Assembly (NCBI GenBank): GCA_004297725.1
Contig: SCUS01000160.1
Coordinates: 69,615-133,614, forward strand
Length of the DNA: 64,000 nt
Source of the DNA: Myxococcaceae bacterium
Lineage (GTDB): Bacteria; Myxococcota_A; Polyangia; Polyangiales; Ga0077539
Reading direction: 5' to 3'
Shown in pieces: positions 42,307-50,087 of this stretch. The notes beneath the pieces are model-generated. The model was not told the origin of the DNA. It saw nothing but the letters and a program-made list of their open reading frames with translations, and searched no databases. The position numbers were made by a program, and so were the translations under genes. Numbering within the stretch: position 1 is the stretch's first letter; each line of letters starts with the position of its first letter.

Positions 42307-42746
42307 CGTGTGCCTCGGGTGTGCGCGGCCTCGCGCAGGAGTAGGTCGGCGAGCGCCCGCACCTCGGGCGACGCCTGATCGGAGACGTGGAGCTCGAGCC
42401 CCGGAGCGAGCGTGTGACGGGTGATTCTCTCGACCGTCGAACGTGACACCGCCGGTGTCACATCGACCGCCGCGGGGGCCTTCCCCCGGGCGATGCGCGC
42501 GATCTCCTCGGGAGACTTCCCGGCGAGCGCGGCCTCGATGGCGTCGAGCGGCATGTGCCGCTCCTGGAGCGCCCTGATGGCCTTGAGCCGGTGCAGGTGC
42601 TCCTCGCCGTAGGCCGTATCCGGCCCGCGGAATTCAGGAGCCGGGAGCAATCCCCGCTGCACGTAGTAGCGCACCGTGCGGGCGGAGACCCCGGCCCGCT
42701 CCGCGAGCTCGTCGAGCTTCAATCGTTGGGGTCGCCGTTCGTCCAT
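42303..42746 (-). CDS. MerR-family regulator
   Basis: A 147-residue DNA-binding regulator. The winged helix-turn-helix is clear: LKLDELAERAGVSARTVRYY followed by VQRGLLPAPEFRG, AYGEEHLHRLKAIRAL and MPLDAIEAAL. After the DNA-binding part come about 60 residues with no Cys pair, so it is not a metal sensor of the usual kind. It is translationally coupled to the VIT/VWA gene (4-nt overlap) and probably controls it. A dyad GACACC-N3-GGTGTC lies 23 nt upstream of the ATG, and a longer copy lies within its own coding region, both likely operators. The ATG at 42746 is the first before the conserved domain. Confidence 0.88.
   Translation of the reverse strand: MDERRPQRLKLDELAERAGVSARTVRYYVQRGLLPAPEFRGPDTAYGEEHLHRLKAIRALQERHMPLDAIEAALAGKSPEEIARIARGKAPAAVDVTPAVSRSTVERITRHTLAPGLELHVSDQASPEVRALADLLLREAAHTRGTR
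42443..42461. promoter_or_regulatory. Intragenic dyad, possible second MerR operator
   Basis: A perfect 8-3-8 palindrome, GTGACACC-GCC-GGTGTCAC, inside the MerR gene (its codons read Asp-Val-Thr-Pro-Ala-Val). Its core is the same as the upstream dyad at 42769-42783. Confidence 0.45.
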
Positions 42747-42768
42747 CACGAGGCCCAGCCTGCAACCC

Positions 42769-42783
42769 GACACCGCTGGTGTC
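42769..42783. promoter_or_regulatory. Dyad operator upstream of the MerR gene
   Basis: GACACC-GCT-GGTGTC, a 6-3-6 perfect dyad, lies 23 nt before the MerR start. Read on the minus strand it overlaps a TTGACA hexamer, as expected for a regulator that acts on its own promoter. Confidence 0.6.
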
Positions 42784-42838
42784 AAGTAGACAGTGAGCGA
42801 TCGGGAGGAGGGCACCACGTGCGCGGGAACGAGGTGGG

Positions 42839-43399
42839 TCAGCGCCCGACGAAGCGGGTGTAGAGCACGGCGGTGAGGAGGGAGGAGAAGGCGAAGACGG
42901 CGATGCTGCCGACGAGGGTGGCGGCGAGGAGCGTCCCGAGGCCGGCGCCGATGACCCAGAGGACGGCGGTCTCGGCGAGGTGGTCCTTCACGAGGCGGAA
43001 GCTCTCCCTGGCGATGTCGACGGGCCCGAGCTCGGGGCGGTCGTACTGCACGCAGAAGACGTAGGAGAGGAAGAAGCCCGCCACGAGGGCGCCCACGCCG
43101 AGGGCGAGCGAGCCAAGCAGCGCGGCGCCCAGCACCAGCAGGCCCAGCACCAGCGACGCCCCGAAGCGCTCCATGCCCTGGAACGACTCTCCGATGCTGA
43201 CCTTCTCCCCGCGCATGATGCGCAGGCACATGGCGGTGTACCCGAGCATCAACGGCGGGAGCATCACCCCGAAGGTGCAGGCCCCGAGGGCGGTCACGAT
43301 CAGCGCGTCGACCAGCAGCGGGATCAGGTTGTCCGTGTGGGTGAAGCGGGCGAAGGTGTCCTTGAGCGTCGCGACATGGTCCGTGGGATCGGTCTGCAT
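42839..43399 (-). CDS. Small polytopic membrane protein (DUF4013/GPDP-like)
   Basis: A protein of about 186 residues with four to five hydrophobic helices (about 20-50, 75-115, 140-180), beginning with a polar helix (VATLKDTFARFTHTDN). The segment GYTAMCLRIMRGEKVSIGES followed by FQGMERF resembles membrane proteins of the DUF4013 or glycerophosphodiester-phosphodiesterase membrane-domain type. No catalytic residues are visible. Two starts are possible: the ATG at 43399, with AGGAGG 11 nt upstream, and the ATG at 43408, with only 2 nt; I prefer 43399. Function unknown. Confidence 0.7.
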   Translation of the reverse strand: MQTDPTDHVATLKDTFARFTHTDNLIPLLVDALIVTALGACTFGVMLPPLMLGYTAMCLRIMRGEKVSIGESFQGMERFGASLVLGLLVLGAALLGSLALGVGALVAGFFLSYVFCVQYDRPELGPVDIARESFRLVKDHLAETAVLWVIGAGLGTLLAATLVGSIAVFAFSSLLTAVLYTRFVGR

Positions 43400-43528
43400 C
43401 GATGCCATTGCCTCCTGCGCGCACCGGAGACGCTCTCGCAGTTCTCCAGCGTCGGTCGGTGCCCGCGGGCGGGACTGTAGGTCGTCTTTCTTCGCGCGCT
43501 CCCCCGAAATTCACCCCCCCTTCTCGGT

Positions 43529-43534
43529 TAGGGT
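43529..43534 (+). promoter_or_regulatory. Probable -10 element, leaderless promoter
   Basis: TAGGGT ends 6 nt before the ATG at 43541. Transcription would start at or next to the A of the start codon. Confidence 0.4.
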
Positions 43535-43540
43535 TTCGCC

Positions 43541-44338
43541 ATGACCAGCGAACGCGTCCAGGTGTCCGTCGACCAGCACGTCGCCCACGTGCGCCTCAAC
43601 CGGCCCGACAAGCGCAACGGGCTCGACCTCCCGATGTTCGAGGCCCTCGCCGCGGCGGGCTACCGCCTGGCCCACGAGTCCGGCGTGCGCGCCGTGGTGC
43701 TCTCCGGCAACGGCAGCGTGTTCTGCGCCGGGCTCGACTGGGGCTCCTTCCTGGCCCACGGGGGCAACGCCTCCGAGCGGCTGCTCGAACGCCCCGACGG
43801 GCGCCGGGACAACCTCGCCCAGCGGGTCTCCCGCACCTGGGCCGACATGCCCGTCCCGGTGATCGCGGCCCTTCACGGCGTGGCCTTCGGCGGGGGCCTT
43901 CAGATCGCGCTGGGCGCCGACATCCGCTACGCCCACCCCGCGACGCAGCTCTCGGTGATGGAGATCCGCTACGGGCTCATCCCCGACATGGGCCTGAGCA
44001 CCCTGCTTCCGCGCCTGGTGCGCGACGACGTGGCGAAGGAGCTCACCTTCACCGGCCGCCGCGTCTCTGGCGAGGAGGCCGCACGCATCGGGCTGGTGAC
44101 CCGCGTCTGCGAAGACCCCCTCGACGCGGCCCTCGACACCGCGAGGCTGATCGCGGCGCAGGCCCCGAGGGCGGTGCGCACCGCCAAGCGGCTGCTCGAC
44201 GAGTCGCGGGGGCTCGGCGTGGCGGCGGCGCTACGGCTGGAGACCGAGCTGCAGCGGACGCTGCTGGCTGGGTCCGAGCAGATGGAGGCCGTGATGGCGG
44301 TGATGGAGAAGCGCCCGGCGGTGTTCGAGGACCCATAG
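43541..44338 (+). CDS. Enoyl-CoA hydratase/isomerase (crotonase) family
   Basis: A 265-residue crotonase. The oxyanion-hole segments are visible as FCAGLDWGSF and HGVAFGGGLQIALGADIRY, with RLNRPDKRNGL at the N-terminus. The region MEIRYGLIPDMG has Asp at the second catalytic position and lacks the first typical glutamate pattern of true hydratases. It may instead be an isomerase or other crotonase. A C-terminal helical part (about 200-265) completes the fold. Substrate is unknown; no fatty-acid operon is next to it. The start is supported by a TAGGGT box immediately upstream. Confidence 0.88.
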   Translation: MTSERVQVSVDQHVAHVRLNRPDKRNGLDLPMFEALAAAGYRLAHESGVRAVVLSGNGSVFCAGLDWGSFLAHGGNASERLLERPDGRRDNLAQRVSRTWADMPVPVIAALHGVAFGGGLQIALGADIRYAHPATQLSVMEIRYGLIPDMGLSTLLPRLVRDDVAKELTFTGRRVSGEEAARIGLVTRVCEDPLDAALDTARLIAAQAPRAVRTAKRLLDESRGLGVAAALRLETELQRTLLAGSEQMEAVMAVMEKRPAVFEDP

Positions 44339-44344
44339 CGAGCG

Positions 44345-45133
44345 CTACCCGCCCACGAGCCGGAAGCCCAGCGCGGCGATGCGGGTGTCCACCTCGAAGG
44401 ACCCTCGGCTTGCCGCGCGGACCCGCTTCGGGCCGAAGCCCCACGAGCCGCCGCGGTACGCCCGATGCCGCACGCCCTCCTCGCCGACCGGGTCGCGCGC
44501 CGGGCCGGGGGCGTACGCGCGCGGGCTGTCCGCGCACCACTCCAGGACGTTGCCGAGCATGTCGAAGAGCCCGATGGGGTTCGGGGCCCTGGTCCCGACG
44601 GCGTGGGTCTCCCGGCCGCTGTTGGAGAGGTGCCACGCGATGGGGTCGAGGTGGGCCCGGGTGTGGGCCCCCAGCCAGTTGGGCCCGTCGGTGCCGCCGC
44701 GGCAGGCGCGCTCCCACTCGGCCTCGGTGGGGAGCCTCGCGCCGAGCCCAGGGAGGCGGGTCGAGAGGGCGGCGAGGAAGGCCGTGGCGTCGTGCCAGCT
44801 CACCGACTCCACCGGGCGATCGGCCCCCGGGAAGCGGCTGGGGTTGCGGGGCATCACGGCCCCCCACAGCGCCTGCGTGACGGGCGTCTCGCCGAACCAG
44901 CAGCCACGCGTCAGCTCGACCTGGTGCCGCGGTCCCTCGTCGGGGCCGCGTCCGGGCTCCTCGGGGGGAGAGCCCATCCAGAAGACGCCGGGAGGGATGT
45001 ACCGCAGCCGATGGGTGACGGCTCCGACGGTGAGCGCCGACCAGGGGCCGTGATCGTCGCGCCCCGAAGTGGTGGCCCACGACGGCGGCGCGACCTCCTG
45101 CACCGTGCCCGTCTCCGCGGCGTCGCTCCCCAT
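44345..45133 (-). CDS. SUMF1/formylglycine-generating-enzyme-like protein, Cys-less
   Basis: A 262-residue protein with the FGE-sulfatase fold: IPPGVFWMGSPPEEPGR, EVTW-like ETPVTQALWGAVM, PVESVSWHDATAFLAAL, RLPTEAEWERACRGG, GLFDMLGNVLEWCAD and YRGGSWGFGPKRVRAASRG. The two active-site cysteines of true formylglycine-generating enzymes, which sit after the RGGS motif, are absent. It is therefore not an FGE; many such paralogues have other or structural roles. The start chosen (45133) gives a protein without a signal peptide. It lies 14 nt after the SRPBCC gene in the same direction, so they may form an operon. Confidence 0.85.
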   Translation of the reverse strand: MGSDAAETGTVQEVAPPSWATTSGRDDHGPWSALTVGAVTHRLRYIPPGVFWMGSPPEEPGRGPDEGPRHQVELTRGCWFGETPVTQALWGAVMPRNPSRFPGADRPVESVSWHDATAFLAALSTRLPGLGARLPTEAEWERACRGGTDGPNWLGAHTRAHLDPIAWHLSNSGRETHAVGTRAPNPIGLFDMLGNVLEWCADSPRAYAPGPARDPVGEEGVRHRAYRGGSWGFGPKRVRAASRGSFEVDTRIAALGFRLVGG

Positions 45134-45147
45134 GTGAGGGGCCGACG

Positions 45148-45633
45148 CTACGACGAGCGAGGGGGCAGCGCGAGCAGCACCCGGCAGCCCAGCTCCCTCG
45201 CCGTCGCCTGGTGGCGCCACGCGAACATCCGGTCGAGCTTCGCGCGCACCCAGCGCCCGACGAGCGGCCGGGCCAGCGCGTCGAGCGGGAGCTCGTACTC
45301 CACCCGATCGATGAGCCACGCCCCCCCGGCGGGATCAGCCTCGACCCGGTGCAGGTGCTCCCAGGAGCGAAAGGGCCCCGACTCGGCGCGGTCGACGAAC
45401 TCCACGCCCGCGACGTAGCGGGTGTGCACGGCGGTCCAGCGGAGCCACGCGGGGCCCACGCGGGTCTCGATCACCACCCGGGCGCCCGCCTCGATGCCGC
45501 GTCCCTCGCGCGACACGACGCGCACCTGCTCCCACGGAGGAGTGAGCGCCTCCAGGGCTCCTGGGCGCTCGTGGAAGGAGAAGAGCGCCTCGGGGGTGGC
45601 GTCGTAGCGGGAGCGGTACTCGACCGTGGTCAT
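45148..45633 (-). CDS. SRPBCC (START-like) ligand-binding protein
   Basis: A 161-residue protein with the START/Bet v1-type fold, close to the cyclase/dehydrase or YfcH-associated group. It begins VEYRSRYDATPEALFSFHERPG and continues with LTPPWEQVRVVSREG, GPAWLRWTAVHTRYV and DRVEYELPLDALARPLVG. These are the usual marks of the SRPBCC proteins that carry hydrophobic ligands in a central cavity. Ligand unknown. It precedes the SUMF1-like gene in the same direction. Confidence 0.85.
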   Translation of the reverse strand: MTTVEYRSRYDATPEALFSFHERPGALEALTPPWEQVRVVSREGRGIEAGARVVIETRVGPAWLRWTAVHTRYVAGVEFVDRAESGPFRSWEHLHRVEADPAGGAWLIDRVEYELPLDALARPLVGRWVRAKLDRMFAWRHQATARELGCRVLLALPPRSS

Positions 45634-45694
45634 GCGTCGCTACGATGCCTCGTCGGGCCGCGCGGTGGCATTCCCCCCCCGATCGAACACGCTC

Positions 45695-46882
45695 TCAGGC
45701 GCGGCCGCGGAGCATGCCGTTCCAGTAGAGCTCGGGCAGCGCGTAGGCCTTCATCGCGTACATCGAGTAGCGCTCGATGGTCTGGTCGAAGGGGAAGCTC
45801 TCCATGGGCCTACCGTCGTAGTCGAACTCCGCGAGGATGAGCGAGCCGTAGCCGGTCACCAGCGGGCACGACGAGTACCCGTCGTAGCGCGCGGTGGGCG
45901 CCCTCCCCTCGGCGCGCGCGACGAGGTTCTCGACGAGCACCGGCGCCTGCTTCCGGATGGCCGCGCCGGTGCGCGAGGTCGGCAGGCTGCTCGCGTCGCC
46001 GAGCGCCCACACGTCGGGGTAGCGGGCGTGCTGGAGCGTGTACTTGTCGACGTCGACCCACCCGGCGCTCGACGCCAGCGGGCTCTGCTTCACGAAGTCC
46101 GGCGCGCTCTGCGGCGGCGTCACGTGCAGCAGGTCGTAGCGGATCACCCGCTCGCTCCCGTCGTCGAGGTGGCGAAACACCGCCTCGCGGGAGGCCGCGC
46201 GCACCGCCACCAGGTCGTGCCGGAAGCGGGTGTCGATGCCCTTGCGCTCGACCACCTTGCGAAGCGGCGCCGCGTAGTGCGCCACCCCGAAGATGGACGC
46301 CCCCGCGGAGGCCCAGATCACCTCGGAGCGCCCTCGCAGGCCGCGGCGGCGCAGGTGGTCGTCGGCGAGGTACATGATCTTCTGCGGCGCCCCGGCGCAC
46401 TTCACCGGCGTCGAGGGGAAGGTGAACACCGCGTTGCCGCCCTCGAAGCCCTCGAGCGCGCGCCAGGTCGAGTCGACGAGGTCGTAGCGGTAGTTGGAGA
46501 CCACCCCGTCCCGGCCGAGGGTGCCCTCGAGGCCGTCGATCTTCGACCAGTCGAGCTGGATGCCGGGCGCCACCACGAGCTGCTCGTAGCCCACGTCGCC
46601 CAGGGCGGCGGTGCGTACGGTCTTCCTCTCCGGGTCGAAGGCCACCGCGCGGTCGCGCAGCCAGGTCACGCCCGCGGGGACGTAGTCCGCCTCGGCCCGC
46701 TCGGTGACCGACTTGTCGAAGACCCCAGCGCCGACCAGCGTCCAGAGGGGCTGGTAGTAGTGCTTCTCCGAGGGCTCGATGAGCGCCACGGTGAGGTCGG
46801 GGCGAGCGAGGCGCAGGCGCGCGGCGACCGTGAGGCCCGCGGTGCCGCCGCCCACGATCACCACATCATATCGGTTGGACAT
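45695..46882 (-). CDS. sqr: Sulfide:quinone oxidoreductase, SQOR-like
   Basis: A 395-residue flavoprotein. The FAD-binding IVGGGTAGLTVAARL is at 9-23. The catalytic cysteines of the mitochondrial SQOR type are both present: Cys162 in STPVKCAGAPQKIMYLADD and Cys339 in YDGYSSCPLVTGYGS. They are spaced as in the human enzyme (177 residues versus 178). The enzyme oxidises H2S to a persulfide and passes electrons to quinone at the membrane. The start at 46882 is supported by AAGGAG about 10 nt upstream; the frame is open further, but only within the next gene. It lies 26 nt after the DUF1641 gene, and together they form a sulfide-oxidation unit. Confidence 0.9.
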   Translation of the reverse strand: MSNRYDVVIVGGGTAGLTVAARLRLARPDLTVALIEPSEKHYYQPLWTLVGAGVFDKSVTERAEADYVPAGVTWLRDRAVAFDPERKTVRTAALGDVGYEQLVVAPGIQLDWSKIDGLEGTLGRDGVVSNYRYDLVDSTWRALEGFEGGNAVFTFPSTPVKCAGAPQKIMYLADDHLRRRGLRGRSEVIWASAGASIFGVAHYAAPLRKVVERKGIDTRFRHDLVAVRAASREAVFRHLDDGSERVIRYDLLHVTPPQSAPDFVKQSPLASSAGWVDVDKYTLQHARYPDVWALGDASSLPTSRTGAAIRKQAPVLVENLVARAEGRAPTARYDGYSSCPLVTGYGSLILAEFDYDGRPMESFPFDQTIERYSMYAMKAYALPELYWNGMLRGRA

Positions 46883-46908
46883 CGTCGGCTCTCTCCTTGT
46901 CGGGTTCG

Positions 46909-47640
46909 TCACGGCGCGCGCGCGGGCAGCGTGAGCCCGTGCTCCTTCAGCGAGCGCCCGAAGTGTTTGGCGAAGCGAAGCGTGAAGCCCACCGCCGCGC
47001 GCACGTCCCCATCGCCCAGCGCGCGCAGGACCCCGAGCGCGCCGGGGCCGTCGTCGAAGCGCTCCCGCGCGGTGCGCACCAGCGCCTGCCCCGCGGTGCC
47101 CACGACCTTCGTCGTCGCGGGGTCGAGCACGCCGCTCTCCAGCACCCCGCGCACCGCGTCGAGGCGCGACAGCACCGCCGCCAGCAGCTCGAGCGCCTCC
47201 GGGGAGGTGAGCCGCTCCATCGCCCTCCCGAGGAGCCTCGCGCGCGCCTCGACGTCGATGCCCGAGGCCCGCAGCCGCGCGACGACGCCGTCGACGCCGT
47301 CGGCCGCGATGGCCACCGCCGCGGGCGCCTGCGGGAGCATCGCGAGCATCGCCTCGAGGGCGGTCGCCACCGCCGGGTCGGTGAGCCGCTCGGCGAGGCG
47401 CAGCGCCAGCCTGAGGCGCGCGTCGACGTCGACGCCCCGGGCGCGAGCGTCGGCGACGAGGTGGTCGACCGAGTCGGTGGCGACGCCGACCGCCGCGGCG
47501 GCCTGGGCCTCCGCCGCCGCGAGGCGCTGCTCGAGGCGGGCGAGCGAGGCCTCGATGCGCCGCAGCGACCCCGCGGGGTCGGGTGCGAGCTCGGGCGGCG
47601 CGCCCTGGGCGCTCCGCGATGCGCTGGTGCCTTCGATCAT
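46909..47640 (-). CDS. DUF1641 protein, partner of SQR
   Basis: A 243-residue Ala/Leu/Arg-rich helical protein. Its C-terminus carries the DUF1641 motif, LGVLRALGDGDVRAAVGFTL followed by RFAKHFGRSL. The long N-terminal part has repeated helical units (VDHLVADARARGVDVDARLR and VDGVVARLRASGIDVEARAR), which look like an internal duplication. DUF1641 genes commonly sit next to sulfide:quinone oxidoreductases in sulfur-metabolising bacteria and archaea, and that arrangement is found here. Its molecular function is unknown. I chose the ATG at 47640. Confidence 0.8.
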   Translation of the reverse strand: MIEGTSASRSAQGAPPELAPDPAGSLRRIEASLARLEQRLAAAEAQAAAAVGVATDSVDHLVADARARGVDVDARLRLALRLAERLTDPAVATALEAMLAMLPQAPAAVAIAADGVDGVVARLRASGIDVEARARLLGRAMERLTSPEALELLAAVLSRLDAVRGVLESGVLDPATTKVVGTAGQALVRTARERFDDGPGALGVLRALGDGDVRAAVGFTLRFAKHFGRSLKEHGLTLPARAP

Positions 47641-47864
47641 GACCAGCGGGCCGTTGCACCGGGTGTGCCTTCGGGCTCGATCGCGGGCTTCAGCGCGCTT
47701 CGGAGCGCGGGCACCGCGCGGAGTGAAACACGATGAAACGACCATGAAACACCGCCCGCATGGCCTCCGGCGTCGCTCGCGGTCGCGGGTCTCGGGTGTG
47801 CTAGTGGGTCGGTGCCGCGGCGTCGATGGAGGCCCCTGATCGGTCGCCGGGCGGGAGATGGACG

Positions 47865-48878
47865 ATGGCGACCCTGGACGAGATGCGGCAGCAGGTGATG
47901 CAACAGGCGCAGGGCTCGATGAGCCTCGCGCTGGCCTTCGTGGGCGTGCACAACGGGCTCTTCGAGGCGCTGGCGCAGCCCGCCACCGTCGACGAGCTCG
48001 CGGCGCGCGCCAGGGTCGACGCGGGCTACACGCGCCGGTGGTGCGAGGCGGCGTACGCGTTCGGCTACCTCGACGCGGAGGGCGAGGTGTTCCGGCTGAC
48101 GGAGCTCGGCGGCGCGTTTCGCCCGTCGGCGCCGGGCACGCTGATGCCCTTCGCGGTGCAGTCGGTGCTCACGGCGCACATGGCCGAGCGCGCCGCGGGG
48201 CTCATGCCCTCCGGCGAGCGCCCGGGCGAGCGCGTGCTCGCCGAGCGGGCGACCATCCTGCCGTGGTTCGGCCCGATGCTCGAGGCGAGCTTCGCGGGCT
48301 TCTTCGAGCGCGAGATCCTGCCGGCGGTGGACGTGTACGCGTCGCTCGACGCGCGCGGCGGGGTGGCGGTCGACCTGGGCTGCGGCAACGGGTGGTACCT
48401 CCGCGCGCTGGCCTCGCGCTTCGCCAACGTGCGAGGCATCGGGCTCGACGGCTTCGAGGAGAACATCCGCCAGGCCACGGAGGCCACGGAGCGGGCAGGG
48501 CTCTCGTCGCGGGTGAGCTTCCGCGCGGGCGACCTGCACCGTTACACCGTCGACGAGCCGGTCGACCTCGTCGCGATGAACCGCGCGCTGCACCACGTGT
48601 GGGACCGCCACGACGAGGTGTTCGCGAAGCTCTTCGCGGCGCTGCGCCCGGGAGGCGCCGTGGTGATCTGGGAGCCCCGCTGGCCGGACGACCGCGCCCA
48701 GCTGCGGGACGGGCGCCGGCGGGCGATGGCGTTCCAGAACCTCAGCGAGCACGTGCAGGGCAACCACTTCCTGCGCCCCGACGAGGTCGAGGCGGCGATG
48801 CGCGCTGCGGGCTTCGCTCCGAAGACGTGGCTCTTCGGCGATGGGACCGAGGCCGTCATCGTCGGCCGGCGCCCGTAG
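47865..48878 (+). CDS. SAM-dependent methyltransferase with winged-helix N-terminus
   Basis: A 337-residue methyltransferase. An N-terminal winged-helix region (about 1-90, VHNGLFEALAQPATVDELAA, LTELGGAF) resembles the dimerisation domain of O-methyltransferases. The Rossmann domain has motif I VDLGCGNGWYLRAL and motif II-like IGLDGFEENIRQA, followed by FRAGDLHRYT and AALRPGGAVVIWEP. The substrate is unknown. The start at 47865 has a GGGAG ribosome binding site about 9 nt upstream; an ATG at 47826 is also in frame. It is followed by the ArsM-like gene. Confidence 0.85.
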   Translation: MATLDEMRQQVMQQAQGSMSLALAFVGVHNGLFEALAQPATVDELAARARVDAGYTRRWCEAAYAFGYLDAEGEVFRLTELGGAFRPSAPGTLMPFAVQSVLTAHMAERAAGLMPSGERPGERVLAERATILPWFGPMLEASFAGFFEREILPAVDVYASLDARGGVAVDLGCGNGWYLRALASRFANVRGIGLDGFEENIRQATEATERAGLSSRVSFRAGDLHRYTVDEPVDLVAMNRALHHVWDRHDEVFAKLFAALRPGGAVVIWEPRWPDDRAQLRDGRRRAMAFQNLSEHVQGNHFLRPDEVEAAMRAAGFAPKTWLFGDGTEAVIVGRRP

Positions 48879-48919
48879 GGTCCCTCCCCCCCGGAGCGCT
48901 GTCCCGGAGGGGCGGCGTC

Positions 48920-48925
48920 TATTAC
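48920..48925 (+). promoter_or_regulatory. Probable -10 element, short-leader promoter
   Basis: TATTAC lies 10 nt before the ATG at 48936, and no ribosome binding site is visible. Confidence 0.35.
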
Positions 48926-48935
48926 AACCGCCCCC

Positions 48936-50021
48936 ATGACGACGAAGCAGTCGGACGATGAGCAGCGGAAGCTACAGGCCTTCGTGAGCGAGTATTACGG
49001 CCGGCTGCTCGCATCGAGCGCCGACCTCAAGACCAACGCCTGCTGCGCGGGCGGCGCGCCCCCTCCGTGGATCACCTCGCGCCTGGCGAAGGTCCACCCC
49101 GACGTGGCGAGCCGCTTCTACGGGTGTGGCTTCCCGATCCCTCAGGGGCTCCGCGGGGCCACCGTCGTCGACCTGGGCTGCGGCACCGGCCGCGACGTGT
49201 TCGTCATCGCGCAGCTCGTCGGCCCCGACGGCCTCGTCCATGGGATCGACATGACCGAGGAGCAGCTCTCCCTCGCCCGCGACACCTCGGGGTGGCACGC
49301 CGAGCGCTTCGGGTACCCGAAGCCCAACACGGTCTTCCACCGGGGATACGTGGAAGACCTGCGGAGCGTGGGAGTCGCCGACGCGAGCGTCGACGTCGTG
49401 GTGTCCAACTGCGTGGTCAACCTCAGCCCCCGGAAGGACCTGGTGCTGGCGGAGGTGTTCCGCGTGCTGAAGCCCGGCGGCGAGCTCTACATCAGCGACG
49501 TGTTCGTGGACCGGCGCCTGCCCCCGGAGGTCGCGAGCGACCCGGTGCTCTACGCCGAGTGCCTCGGGGGCGCGCTCTACCAGGCCGATTTCGTGTCCCT
49601 CGCCCGGCGCGCGGGCTTCCTCGACCCGAGGGTCGTCAGCACCTCTCCGATCTCCATCCAGCACGACGAGATCTCGAGCCGGGTGGGCGCGGCGCGCTTC
49701 TCCTCGGTGACGTACCGCCTTTTCAAGCTCGATGGCCTCGACGAGCAGTGCGAGGACTACGGCCAGTCCGTCGTCTACCGGGGCGGCATCGAAGGGGCCG
49801 GGTCGGTGTTCTGGCTCGACGACCACCACGCCTTCGAGCGCGGTCGCCCGGAGCGGGTCTGCGCCAACACGTCGGCCATGCTCTCGAGCACCCGCTTCGC
49901 TCCGTGGTTCGACGTGATCGGCGCGAGAGAGACGCACTACGGCGTGTTCCCGTGTGGTCCGACGATGGCGGCGGCGCAGTACGCCAGCTCCGGCCCGGCG
50001 TCGGGCGGAGCGTGCTGCTGA
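48936..50021 (+). CDS. arsM: Arsenite methyltransferase, ArsM-like
   Basis: A 361-residue SAM methyltransferase with the cysteine arrangement of ArsM. It has Cys36-Cys37 in LKTNACCAGG, Cys159 in SNCVVNLSP and Cys209 in ECLGGALYQ, which correspond to the three arsenite-binding positions. The SAM motif is VVDLGCGTGRDVFV (77-90), and GIDMTEEQL follows. The C-terminal domain (about 245-361) matches the long ArsM form also found in algae, and ends in GGACC. It should methylate As(III) to volatile or less harmful forms. No arsR, arsB or other ars genes are nearby. Confidence 0.9.
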   Translation: MTTKQSDDEQRKLQAFVSEYYGRLLASSADLKTNACCAGGAPPPWITSRLAKVHPDVASRFYGCGFPIPQGLRGATVVDLGCGTGRDVFVIAQLVGPDGLVHGIDMTEEQLSLARDTSGWHAERFGYPKPNTVFHRGYVEDLRSVGVADASVDVVVSNCVVNLSPRKDLVLAEVFRVLKPGGELYISDVFVDRRLPPEVASDPVLYAECLGGALYQADFVSLARRAGFLDPRVVSTSPISIQHDEISSRVGAARFSSVTYRLFKLDGLDEQCEDYGQSVVYRGGIEGAGSVFWLDDHHAFERGRPERVCANTSAMLSSTRFAPWFDVIGARETHYGVFPCGPTMAAAQYASSGPASGGACC

Positions 50022-50087
50022 GCGAAGGGTCGACCGCCCGGCGCGTCCTCACCCGTAGCGAAGCGGAGGGGAGAGGCGCTGGGCGGG

